Below, one piece after another: positions 36,801 to 47,143 of a stretch of 64,000 bases of DNA; positions within the stretch are counted from its first letter, which is position 1, and every line of letters begins with the position of its first letter. The DNA comes from Hericium rajendrae (Eukaryota; Basidiomycota; Agaricomycetes; Russulales; Hericiaceae). A program made the translations under genes and the position numbers. The DNA is taken from the NCBI GenBank assembly GCA_033439255.1, contig CM065884.1, positions 558,001 through 622,000 on the forward strand, written 5' to 3'. The notes beneath the pieces were generated by a model. It saw only the letters and a list, made by a program, of their open reading frames with translations. It did not search any database and was not told the origin of the DNA.

Positions 36801-37335
36801 CCTAGGTCCTTCAGCGAAGAGCGCTCGAAAAAAAGGCCGTTCCACTTCTGGATTCGGTGGAAGGGAGAGTATGCATGACTAGATGTCATGCAAGCTTGAC
36901 AGGAGGGACGGCGCTGCCAGCAGTCAACGCAGCGATAAGTGGCTGGCGGTGCCTCCGGACTGCAGGTGCAGCGGTGTTCGACTGCGAGGTCAAATTCGCG
37001 ACTAAGGATAGTATCTTGAATGGCGACCATGTTGTCCATAAAAGATTTCATGAATGTGCTCGCACCCTAAGGTCAAAAATGAGCTGCGTCTCGAGGTAAT
37101 TGACGATCAGACGAACCTGTGGTCGTTTCGTTCCTTTGCATGCCTTCTCGGGCTCCGTCGTCACCAACGTTCTCCCTGCCGTCGTCGATGGAGGTTTCCG
37201 CTTCCTCGGAGAAACGACCTTGTGGAAAGTGCTTTTCGCGCCGTGATTACGACTGTAGTTCAAGCCAATCTCGATTTCGTTGTCTTCTTCTGAGTCGCTA
37301 TCTACGCGGCCCGTGACACGTGATCGTTTGAGCAT
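33809..37335 (-). CDS. KDZ transposase, 11 exons, 993 aa
   Basis: Eleven exons join in frame: 37335-37117, 37066-36476, 36420-36221, 36165-35996, 35943-35795, 35734-35356, 35292-35110, 35052-34926, 34881-34328, 34279-34190 and 34128-33809, or 2982 nt with no internal stop. Introns are 50-63 nt with GT-AG ends. The N-terminus is basic and acidic (MLKRSRVTGRVDSDSEEDNE). A CxC2-like cysteine cluster (CTCSPEAPPATYRCVDC, then CQAC) follows near 36880-36980. The KDZ core has the hallmark CARHGFFWPQGMVDLQKGER near 35800-35860, then YDIFCQYKVKLLKR, HIMGHTEDCQ and GETIETAWAEGNQTAG. The C-terminus has KPDPWFWTVIGPSALTEEEQ and an alpha-helical tail. KDZ enzymes are RNase H-fold DDE transposases that act on the inverted ends of their element. 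The stop codon is TAG at 33811-33809, on the inverted-repeat edge. Confidence 0.9.
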
Positions 37336-37750
37336 GAGAAGGGAAATTGGAGTCTCAAACAGAGGCTGAGAGGCAGGATAGCAGGGGCATACGAGATGGA
37401 GAAGTGGCAAACAGAAACTGTCGGGGTAGTAGGGGAACATGTATATATCGCAAATAATAACATTATGAAAAGCGACTGTGGCCTACTCCGACTATTGTGG
37501 CTCGGCAGGACAAGACGCAGGGCAAGACACGACGCGATGTCCGATACCCCGCGCATTGTTCGCTATGTGGCAAATCGTGGTGGACCCGCAACGCCACATT
37601 GTACACCACAACACCGCGACACGGCGGCGAAAAATGATTGCGGCGGAAGACAATGATTGAGTAACAATAAAGAAAATAGTCAACTATTACACTTACTGGT
37701 ATCCAAAAACACAGCGACCTCAAATGTGACTGACCTGCCCTACGATACTT
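37336..37750. other. Spacer and promoter region of the KDZ transposase
   Basis: There is no gene. On the minus strand a TATA-like GATATATACATG lies about 100 bp upstream of the transposase start. A short inverted repeat occurs near 37540-37600. The left part is the probable 5' leader of the transposase, and the right part follows the RFC1 copy. Confidence 0.5.
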
Positions 37751-40700
37751 TTATCCCTTGGCCCTGGATGAGGAAGCTTTCCCCTTGGCACCTGACTTCG
37801 CGGTTGTGTTCTTCTTGCTGCTACCCTGCTGGATCAAGCTGTCATCCTCAATAACATCTGGATCGGAGCGCTTCTTCTTGTCATCCTCAGGCTCATCACC
37901 AACATCTTCTTCCACCTGCACGTGAAGTTAGCATAAGATATCACATGCAACAAATCAAGATTGGCTCATATCGAAGGCCTCCTCAAGATCAAGCGCAGGT
38001 CCTGCGGCCAGTTTCTTTGGCGCTTTGCCCAGATCCTGAGCCTTATGGAACGGTATGGAATGGTCCCGTGCATTGTACCTAGACCGTCAAACACTTAGTA
38101 GAGTACCAATCAGTATATGCCAAAAACGCACTTTCGGGTTAATGCCGACTTCGTTGCAGAGGAGATCTTCTTGCTGATGACATCGATGTTGCGATCGTCA
38201 ACGCCAAGCTCCATCACAGTGTCCAAGTCTTCCCTTGTGAGGTAATATTGGTCCATCCGCTCAATGACATCGTCTACAGCGCTCTGATATTTGATCAGTA
38301 ACTAGCACGGTCATGTTAAGCCGAAGACACTCACAGAGCCCTCCATCATAGGCTGCACAATGTAAGGAAACAACGCGGGCACATATGACTGGCGAATTTC
38401 GGCTTTGTCTCCGGAGACTTTGAGTCGCATGCAAATCTGGATTCCGCCTAGCTGACGACTGAGCTTGGTCTGCTTGGAGTTTTGACCGAGCCATCTGTGG
38501 AAGCAACGGTCAAAGCGAGCAATATACGGGGTGACGAAATAACTTACTGAGGGAACGACATTGCATTTGGCCCGCCATATCCCGAGCCTGCTCCATAAAG
38601 GAAGGACGCGGGTCGAACTGTCGAGAGCACGGCGTGAGTTGGCATGAGCGTCCAGTGTTGCTCGGGGCTGCAAATAAATGTTAGACAAAAATCAGAAGAG
38701 TTCGTCTGAAGGTGCCTCACCCGTGGATCATGGCATCAACCAGATCACCATCAGATATTGAAGATGCTGCCTGGTCCATGAGTTCCAAATCCTTCAAGGT
38801 ATCCAGTGGATCACGACCATCGCCGACTCTGGCAGGTTTGGTCTTCAGGTAATTTTCCTCCGAAACACAGATCTCGTCAAGACCATATGACAGCCATGCG
38901 CTAAGCTTACTGACTTGGATAAACAACGGCATGAATGAATAGTCCTGGAAGTAGAGCTCCATCTTGTCCCCAAGAGTTTCACGTGAAGTCCTTGAGAATA
39001 AGTATGGTCCCAGGATCTTCTGTGTGATGTTGAACGGTGTCATGGCAGCGTAGTTCTCGTTCATCTCTGCGCTGAAATAGTCAAATGAGAATAAATATTG
39101 GAGAGTCGAAGAGAGTATACGAACAGTTCCTTGCTCTGGTCGAAGTCCATCGTATCGCTTTGCAGCCTCCATGTCGAGAGCATGTTCAAGACCTGTCGAA
39201 TATCTGACTGAACACCGGTGACCAGTTGATCAATCACGTTGGCTGGAATCTTCATTTTTTTCCCTGCGGTGCGTCATTGTAAGTGCAAGCTCGTCGACGT
39301 AACAACTTCACGCTTACTTGTAGGCATCCACAAGATCCTTGACGAAGCCTCCGGTCTCCTGAAAGTTAAGTTGAAAGTACACGCTGCAAGGGGCTTCATT
39401 TTGACAGCAGATCTGTTATTGGCGATGCATATTATTGGGATCTGAGATAGTTCGTGAGTATGCACGTTTAAGATGACTGGCCGGAAGTCATTACCTTGGT
39501 CTTTTTTTATCGGAGCACACAATGCCCCGATACCGCCCCTATCACCCGCAGACATACCATCAACTTCGTCCATAATAAGGCATGACTTGTTGGTGACGGT
39601 AACGCCCGCTACGTTTGTGGTCTGTTCATCAATTTAGCAAATGGCAGCATGGTACCCGGAAGAAATCGAACCTCTCCACCACCCATCCAGCCATCTAGCG
39701 ATGTGCTCGCAAAATTTGTGCTGCTCTGCGGAGAGACAGTTACTTTACGATTCGGTATCATTTCACGGCAATGACGTACCTCGACTAATTTCTTACTCCG
39801 GGCATCGCTGGTGTTGAGCTCGATTGGAGTGCAACCTTCGAGTTTCGCAACCAAATGCGCAGCAGTTGTCTTACCGATACCCGGTGGCCCTGAGATTAAG
39901 ACGGCGCGGGAGACATTCATGCCGTTTTTACCTGGTTTCTTAAAACCAGACTTCAGACTATTGCACCTAGAGTGACGTCAGTTCAATTTCCATATGTCCG
40001 TTTGGATGAATCAATTAACAAACCAGTCATGCAACCATGTCTGTAGCTTCTCGATCTGCCCCTTATTCCCACAAATCTCCTTTAGGGTCTGCGGCGCGTC
40101 TTTGTCTGTCCAGAGCTGAGCCGAACGATCAATGGCCTTCCTACTAGCATGATAAATCAGATTGCCTCACGCACATGTTGAGATCAACGACGTACTTTCC
40201 AAGTTTGCCGAAGCCTGCCTTCGCAGCTTCGGTTCTTGCGTTTCTCCATTTCCTTAGCGCTGTCTCGGATTGCCTGCATCTCCTTCTCCATCTTGATGGT
40301 CTTTGCGTCCAAGCCTTCTCCAGTCCCAAGACCTTTCCGTGTGGTGATCAACTCCAATAATTCGTCCTCAGACAATGTGGTAAGAGTTTGCTTCTTGATG
40401 GCAGCGAGCTTCGCTTCGGAGGGCCTGCGCCCTCTCCGAGCACAACGAATGACGTCTTGGATGATGGCTGGCATACGACACGACTGAAACCATCAGCTGC
40501 CTCGAACGATTGATAGAAGCTAGATAGTCACATACCCGCCAAATCAATTCGTGAGATCGACAGCCTCCTCGCGAGACAAACTCGAAAGCTCGCCTATAAA
40601 AACGAATGCGAGCCCTGTTAGGCAGTCCGGACCAGCATTTTCCGGAATCGCTTTGGATCCGGGTGCGCTGGGCCCCGCCGCCTTCGCTGCCCTTGCCGCA

Positions 40701-40870
40701 GCCCAACTACAGGATATGGGCATCGGTAAGTGAACTATTCTCAGGGGCCACGGCTTGCACCTACTTGAGTTTCTTGGCCTTCTCATCCATCTCCTGTGCA
40801 TCATCCTTTGCAACGGTCTTGGCCTTAGGTTCCGAAATCAGTTCAAAGCGATGTGAGTAAGGGACTTACT
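37751..40870 (-). pseudogene. RFC1: Decayed, 5'-truncated copy of replication factor C large subunit
   Basis: RFC1 is the large subunit of the clamp loader that opens PCNA at primer ends. Exon by exon on the minus strand: the BRCT domain (PDCLTGLAFVFIGELSSLSR, near 40545-40640), the AAA+ core with Walker A ([13 protein letters not shown], near 39867-39889) and Walker B (CLIMDEVDG, near 39557-39585), then the collar and C-terminal region (VIDQLVTGVQSDIRQVLNML; YFQDYSFMPLFIQ; QWLGQNSKQTKLSRQLGG) and a Lys/Ser-rich end stopping at 37751. The host gene would be longer at the N-terminus; here it is cut off near 40870 by a repeat. Lesions include TGA at 40546-40544 where a CGA is expected, a 5-nt duplication near 40411-40419 that shifts frame, a disturbed segment after Walker B, and a last intron that begins AT at 37969 in place of GT. 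It must be a second, non-functional copy, because RFC1 is essential in eukaryotes. Confidence 0.9.
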
Positions 40871-40879
40871 ACCGGACGG

Positions 40880-41880
40880 TCATGGCACGCGTTCCGTACG
40901 ATATGCGCCCGGGAGTAAGGGATTGTGCCAATCAATGGGCCCTCACGGCGGACAAACGTTGTCTGACCACGAGGGTTGTCCACCGAAGTGACAGAGAATC
41001 GAGTCCGCGGCAAGGGAGAGGGAACACAACAGCAGAAGCAAAGGACCAAAGTAAGGTATATATAAAAAAGTGTCTATCCCCTTAACGGCACACAGCAAGT
41101 CATGCTCACGAAGACCCAAAAGGGTTGGAGCGACAGGTGAGCTGCGCGCCAGGGAATCAACACAGGAAGGAAAAAAAAAAGAAGGCCGAAATGCGCCCGG
41201 GAGTGAGGGATTGTGCCAATTGATGGGCCTTCACGGCGGACAAACGTTGTCTGACCGTGAGGTGTCCACCAAAGTGACAGAGAGTCGAGCCCGGGGGGTG
41301 GGGGGATTGAGAGGTTGAGGCCTACAGCAGAGACTTAGCGGGAATGGATGGAGGAGATAGACGATGTTGCCGCCTACCCTAACCCCGACAAGTCAGTCTT
41401 GCTAGTTGCTTATGTCATGGTGGCTTGCTAGTTGCTTATGTCAGGCGTTTGCTCTCCCACTTCCACATGCCACGTCGTCCTCACCTCCGTCAAGTACTGG
41501 AGCAGCAAGACCGTTTGCAAAGTAAGTTCATCCGTTTCTTGTGCCCTTGGCAGCTGAACTTTGATTTCAGGTTGTTATCATTGCACTGTCCACTTCCCCC
41601 ACCCCCCGGGCTCGACTCTTTGTCACTTTGGTGGACACCTCACGGTCAGACAACGTTTGTCCGCCGTGAAGGCCCGTCAATTGGCACAATCCCTCACTCC
41701 CGGGCGCATTTCGGCCTTCTTTTTTTTTTCCTTCCTGTGTTGATTCCCTGGCGCGCAGCTCACCTGTCGCTCCAACCCTTTTGGGTCTTCGTGAGCATGA
41801 CTTGCTGTGCGCCGTTAAGGGGATAGACACCTTTTTACCTTACTTTGGTCCTTCTGCTCTCGTGCGTTGCGTTCCTTGTC
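40880..41880. repeat. Palindromic and tandem repeat region between RFC1 remnant and next gene
   Basis: A unit containing GGATTGTGCCAATYRATGGG and ACGGCGGACAAACGTTGTCTGAC occurs in direct orientation at about 40900-41010 and 41190-41300 and inverted at about 41585-41690. The inverted arms extend to about 41022-41320 and 41577-41870, separated by about 260 bp of unique DNA, which also holds a 27-bp tandem duplication near 41397-41445. The right arm ends about 40 bp before a start codon, so one arm may act as a promoter. The left arm marks where RFC1 is truncated. Confidence 0.85.
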
Positions 41881-41913
41881 TCACGGCCGCCCTCGGGATT
41901 TCGTGCACTCAAC

Positions 41914-43992
41914 ATGGCTCACCCATCATCGTCTCGGCGTCCTAAGGTACGTTGCATGTTTCATTCATTTTTAATGGTATTTGATCAATGTCTGATGTCG
42001 GAAATCATGCATTGGTAGGCCTTCTCCTTTCCCTACTCCACCTGGACACCGCTACAGTCTTCGGGGGAACTTATTGCCGCAGCAAATACACGGATGATTC
42101 CCACGCCGTTGGACGGTTCTGCGACGCCTCATCTCCAGTTAGACGGGTTATGGGGCATGCATGAATGGACTCGGTTTCCGCAGATTTTTGATCCCTCCGC
42201 TCCGTTTCTAGCATACATCCCTGTATTGTTCATGAGCTCGAGTGAGCGCCATGCCGTCCTCGGACGTGCTGTGTCGAAGGAAATATGGACACCACACCCT
42301 AGTGATCGCCAGAAGCATGTTGCCGAGCCGTCCGTCCTTGATGCCCTTCGTGAAGAATGGGAATGGGCAACCGCGATGACAAGACGGGTTTTCCCTGCCA
42401 TCCAGGCCACAAAGGGCATGGAACATATCGCGCTGCCCCATACTGCATGTGCGCGCGCTCTGGATTGCTACGAACTACTCAAGCATGGCATTCGTGCCTG
42501 GCGCGAGTTCGTCATCGTTTTCCGCCATCTGCAGCGTTGTCTTCTGGAACTGGTAGCCTTTGATGCGTGGTGGTCGGACTGTCATATCCCCGAATCCATG
42601 CGGAAAGATAGTCTTGTTGTTCGGGAGCATCGGGGTAGATGTCGGGGTGTTTATGCACCAGATCTTGTCGTCTATTCAGGTTTAGCCAAGTTGGGGGTTG
42701 CCGTGTATATCATTCTCAAGGCCGATGAATGGACTCTGGACTCGGACAAAATCACTCGAATGACACAGCGGGATGTTCGATGCAAGCTTGCTCCGTGGCC
42801 TGAGGCGACGCTCAAGCACAACGGACCCCATTGGTGGTACCCTCCGCTCGTCAACGATGCGAGGAACTTCGAGCCTGCTGCGCGGGGGACTGCTCCTCGG
42901 GATGATCACTTCAATCCTACGGATGAGTACAAGGCAATTCTAAAGAAGCGAGAGGAGATATCGAAAGGTAAGTTTCTGATTTAGCTTATGTGGTGCATTT
43001 AGGCTCATCTTCTTCGTGCAGCACAGTCTCGACAGCCAAAGCCGGACATCCCGCATAACGAGTGGCGACGGTGGTACAATACCTCCGATCCGCCATCTTG
43101 GATGCGTCGGCCCGTCGAAATCTATCGAAATGCGATGTACATGGTGAACCCCCACACGATGAAGGACATCGGCACCTCACGCCCCTTCCAAGTCCCTCCC
43201 TTCCATCTATTTTGGGGCGCTACTCCTGAGAATCAAACCATCTTCTTCCGACACGCTCTGCTCTTACGACATGCGTTAGACAAACGGTTTGCTCGCAATG
43301 CACTTGGTCTCAATACGCGCGACTGGAAGCGTATCCTCGGAGACTCGTATTGGCGTTGCCAATGGCCTATTGTAGGCGACACATTCGACGCTGCGGTCGA
43401 CCCTGCATATGACTCTGATCATTTTTGGGTGTATGGAGGCTCCCTCATCTTTGGTTCTGACAACGACGCCATCATTGTTAATCCGGACAAAGCGATTTCG
43501 CCCCTAGACTGTGGCTGTCCCGTTGACGATGATGCTGCGAACGACCCGGATATTCGCTACGCCGTATTATATCACTTGGTCTGCCAGACGATTCAGTCAG
43601 ATTTTGACGCAATGCACGTGAAATGCATCAATCCCTCATCCACATCCATCTCGAACAACGATCTGCGAAGGGCTATCAAAACTTTTCTTGGGTCGACAAG
43701 CGATGGGCGCGAGGCTCTGTACGAGCTGGAGTGGACGAGGCGCATTGAATGGGTGGCGGCGTTGAAAGACGTCTTGCAGCATTGGCCGGGCTTTGATCAG
43801 CATAAATGGCAAAGAGTCTCCTGTATGCGAGATGTGCGCTTGGACACGTTGGATGGACAGTCATTCCAGAGTGTGGAGCGCCAATTACTGACATTCTATG
43901 TACAGACTTTCATCGATCACCTAGGATATCTGCCGGCACCCCTACTCCCCGCTCCTCCCTTCCGGGAGATTCGTTGCCAACGTCATCGATAA
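41914..43992 (+). CDS. Unknown protein of the KDZ element, three exons, 650 aa
   Basis: Exons 41914-41946, 42019-42967 and 43022-43992 join in frame to give 651 codons including stop. Introns are 72 nt (GTACGT...GGTAG) and 54 nt (GTAAGT...GCAG). The 11-residue first exon reads MAHPSSSRRPK. The protein is rich in Trp and Arg with no signal peptide, membrane segment or catalytic motif I can name. The most distinctive stretches are PFHLFWGATPENQTIFFRHA and RKDSLVVREHRGRCRGVYAP. It resembles expanded uncharacterised Agaricomycete proteins, from memory only. It is intact and lies between the palindrome and the TRIM, so it is likely part of the element rather than decayed host cargo. Its role is unknown. 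Confidence 0.8.
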
Positions 43993-44171
43993 ATTTCAGC
44001 AGTTTGTATCTTGTATCACAGTAGTGTTTGGTATCTTGATTTTCTATGATTGAGGTCATAATCTGTCTGCCCTCCCAGTGTTCCTTAGCACAAGCGACAT
44101 GTCTCTTGAGCCACCATTGTGAGGCGAGTCCACATGCATTATGTCAAAGCGACGAGTACAATGGTCCAAGC

Positions 44172-44531
44172 TGTCATGAATCGCCCATTGGTCTTCTTCA
44201 TTCCCTTTGTTCCCTATATGGACACTCCCTTGTTATGTTCCCTTGTTCCCTGTTAGGATATCCCTTGTTCCCCTTTGGGACATCCCTTGTTCCCCTTCCC
44301 CTTGTTCCCCTTTCAGGATATCCCTTGTTCCCCTTTGGACTATCCTTCTAGTATATATAGGGCTACCTTCCTGACTGGCTTCCTCAGTTTGTCCACTTGA
44401 CTCTCCAGTCCCATTGTACCCTAGACATTCTCAGCCTGTCTCTACTCTCTATGACATCCTCTGCTCTTTGATCCTTGATCCCTTGGGGTGACTTGGATGG
44501 CTTCACTGTTCCCCTGAACCCAGTCTTGACA
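44172..44531 (+). repeat. 5' LTR of the TRIM
   Basis: This 360-bp repeat, TGTCA...TGACA, has many CCCTTGTTCCC units and a TATA-like CTATATATAGGG near 44350-44362. Confidence 0.92.
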
Positions 44532-44813
44532 TTTGGACAAACTCTCATACATCCACCTCACCCACCCCTGTCCATTGGATTCTTACCCTCCCACCTAGTC
44601 CTTGAACCCACTGCCCACTGCCCAGCCATGACCCCATGATCACCAGATGAGTTGACACCATTGCTTGCAAAAACCCACAGAACCACAGACCACAGAACAC
44701 AGAACACAGATCCACTTGCAAGGTGGTTGTCAGTCTCAGACTCAAGATTCCATGTAGATGTTGGATAGGTGTTGGTGTGCTCCAGGTGCAAGCACACCTT
44801 AAAGAGGGGGTAA

Positions 44814-45173
44814 TGTCATGAATCGCCCATTGGTCTTCTTCATTCCCTTTGTTCCCTATATGGACACTCCCTTGTTATGTTCCCTTGTTCCCTGTTAGGA
44901 TATCCCTTGTTCCCCTTTGGGACATCCCTTGTTCCCCTTCCCCTTGTTCCCCTTTCAGGATATCCCTTGTTCCCCTTTGGACTATCCTTCTAGTATATAT
45001 AGGGCTACCTTCCTGACTGGCTTCCTCAGTTTGTCCACTTGACTCTCCAGTCCCATTGTACCCTAGACATTCTCAGCCTGTCTCTACTCTCTATGACATC
45101 CTCTGCTCTTTGATCCTTGATCCCTTGGGGTGACTTGGATGGCTTCACTGTTCCCCTGAACCCAGTCTTGACA
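44814..45173 (+). repeat. 3' LTR of the TRIM
   Basis: This 360-bp repeat matches 44172-44531. It is followed directly by CAAGC, the right copy of the target duplication. Confidence 0.92.
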
Positions 45174-45314
45174 CAAGCTAAGTCATTTCATTGTCTTAAT
45201 TGTTGGAAATAGGGGCTCACTGCCAGAACGCAGGATAAGGTTACCTCGTGGTTCGTTGGTTTTATATCGGTGGTAAAGCACGCGAAATATTACCGTCTCT
45301 GCTCTCACCTCGCC

Positions 45315-46569
45315 ATGCCGAAAGCTTCCCGTCCCCTTATCACTGCGCCCACCCCTTACACGCCCACGCGACGTCGAGCAGGCCTGAAGCCTGCACGTCG
45401 CCTTGACCCGACTACCCCCCAAGCTAACTCGGACTCGACCTTGATTGGCACGAAGACCGAGAAGCGGAAGGAAAACCAGAGACGCATTCGCAACGGCCTG
45501 GAGGTCCTAGCTGCGAAACCTCCAATTGCTGTCAAACACACACATTCGGGCTACAGGACTACTGGTCCTCGTCTCGCTGTGGGAGATACAGATATCCTGG
45601 ATGCTGGGCGTTGGTATCGACTCGTAAGTAACGCATTTATGGAATCCCTCTTCAATCCCTAACATCTTCGGTAGTGTATTCCTATCAGCGGTAAAGGGCC
45701 ATGATGCTGCTTTGAGTGGCTTACGCCACGCCTATCACCAGACCTCGTTCTTCGCACTGAACCGCTCGCATCTTGGTGGCTCATCAAGAATGAACTGAAG
45801 CCAAAGGCGCGGGATCACCAAGCCTCGACAACCACTTCCTATGGCGCTACGGGACACCCATCCCTGACGAAGAACGATGATAGTGACACGGACATGGAGT
45901 TCTGTGATACGCCGTCAACCGTACGCGCGAAGCTGGACGACAGGCGCCATCGGAAGGCTACTGATCAGGAAGCCTTAATTGAGATTTCCGACAGTGAAGA
46001 CGAGGGTTTGTCACTCGGCGACGTATACGCTGCCACATCAAGCGTACCGGTAGCTCGCAACGCAGAGAAGATGTCCACCCGATTGGTATGCGCATCCAAG
46101 TCTCCTGACCTGGACGACAACGTAGTAGTCACTGTAATGGCATGGTATTCTGTAAGTTGACTCCTTGAATTTTCCGCTTCCTCGCACTGATGAAATTCAG
46201 GATGTTGATTCTCCGTCAATAGAAGCCTTGTGTGCCCGACGGGGAAAACGTCTTGTTCTCACTGATCACAAGTTGGCTTTGGGAGCAATAGGACTAGATG
46301 GACCTGTCGAGCGGTACGCGGAGTCTACGCGGAAATGGCTGGCCTTGCGGTGGGATACCCCAGTAGCCGTGGTCGATGGAGGATTGGTGCTATTGCGCGC
46401 TCGGGGTGTAAGGCACATGATCGATTGGGAGGACCATACACAGCATATTTTGGATGAAGGAGCATCCCGGGGTATGCGTGCCTCAGCCCATATGGCAGGG
46501 CCTTCCTCAGATTTCAGATCGTCCTCCCCTCCCCTGCTATCTTCTCCAACGGATAGGATTCGTCATTAG
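45315..46569 (+). CDS. Unknown protein of the KDZ element, four exons, 367 aa
   Basis: Exons 45315-45623, 45675-45690, 45742-46151 and 46201-46569 total 1104 nt in frame. Introns are 51, 51 and 49 nt with GT-AG ends. The second exon is only 16 nt; it keeps the frame and is needed to avoid stops, but it deserves transcript support. The N-terminus is basic and Pro/Thr-rich with nuclear-signal-like KTEKRKENQRRIRNG. The middle carries an acidic motif IEISDSEDEG that resembles a SUMO-interaction motif. The C-terminal half reads YAESTRKWLALRWDTP and VVDGGLVLLRARGVRHMIDW. No catalytic motif is recognised. A nuclear adaptor or regulatory role is conceivable but unsupported. Confidence 0.7.
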
Positions 46570-46595
46570 TTGATTTTTTTTTTCATATATTGACT

Positions 46596-46900
46596 TCAAT
46601 TCATTTGTATTCTACTGTACGCTTTTACGATTGTCACAATATGCATCACTGGTGCCCCGCAGTCCGAGTTCATGGAAACAAAAGGATTGACTAATTTGTT
46701 CGAGAGCAGGTCCTCGTCGCCGGTCAGCCACTGCCTCTCGCATGCGGCAAAATAGTGATGAATAGAATCGGTTAGCGGATAATCAGATTGGTGGACCAAA
46801 GCGCTCTGCCTCGTTGGCCCAGTGGACTCGGCATCAGTCGGATTGGCTCCAGATGAATTGTCTTCGACAATGGTATGCAACAATTGTTCAACGTGCTGCG
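46596..46900 (-). CDS. Possible small minus-strand gene or terminal exon
   Basis: A 95-codon frame with protein-like composition (TGPTRQSALVHQSDYPLTDS; FAACERQWLTGDEDLLSNKL) extends upstream without stop to about 46900 but has no clear ATG, so a 5' intron would be needed. It lies tail-to-tail with the preceding plus-strand gene. No family is recognised. Confidence 0.3.
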
Positions 46901-47020
46901 GATTTATCCTTTTGTGGTGCGCAGATCATGGAGCAGGCCGCATCGTAAGCGTCATGGATTGACGTGAATACAAGAACAATCGTACGTTGCCACCTTATTC
47001 AAACAATAGAGTCGTACTTA

Positions 47021-47032
47021 TCTATATAAGCA
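47021..47032 (+). promoter_or_regulatory. TATA box of the HMG-like gene
   Basis: TCTATATAAGCA lies about 115 bp upstream of the ATG at 47144, a normal distance for a fungal TATA element plus leader. Confidence 0.55.
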
Positions 47033-47143
47033 GTGCATCGCTATAGTGTGCACGCTTTCCCCACCCCTTGACTATCGTCCATTTCCGAAAGTACCGTTAT
47101 TGCCCCCCTGTCTACTCTCCATTGCTTAACGCACATCGGTCCC

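Larger units (their letters stand above)
44172..45173 (+). mobile_element. TRIM: 1-kb non-autonomous LTR element related to the chromovirus
   Basis: Two LTRs of 360 bp (44172-44531 and 44814-45173) flank a 282-bp interior, with a perfect target duplication CAAGC. The LTRs begin TGTCATGAATCGC and end AGTCTTGACA; the chromovirus LTR begins TGTCACGGATCGC and ends AGTCTTGACA. The interior starts TTTGGACAAACTCTCATAC, against CCTGGACAATCTCTCATAC in the chromovirus, and ends in the purine tract AAGAGGGGGTAA, against AGAGAGGGGGTGA. So the priming and polypurine signals are shared. There is no gag or pol, so it fits a satellite mobilised by chromovirus proteins. It is whole for its type. The LTRs look identical over the parts compared, so it is recent. 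Confidence 0.92.

Noticed and set aside
44175-45173. A simple tandem duplication of 360 bp
   Set aside because: The flanking CAAGC duplication, TG...CA ends and shared priming signals show an LTR element and not a plain duplication.
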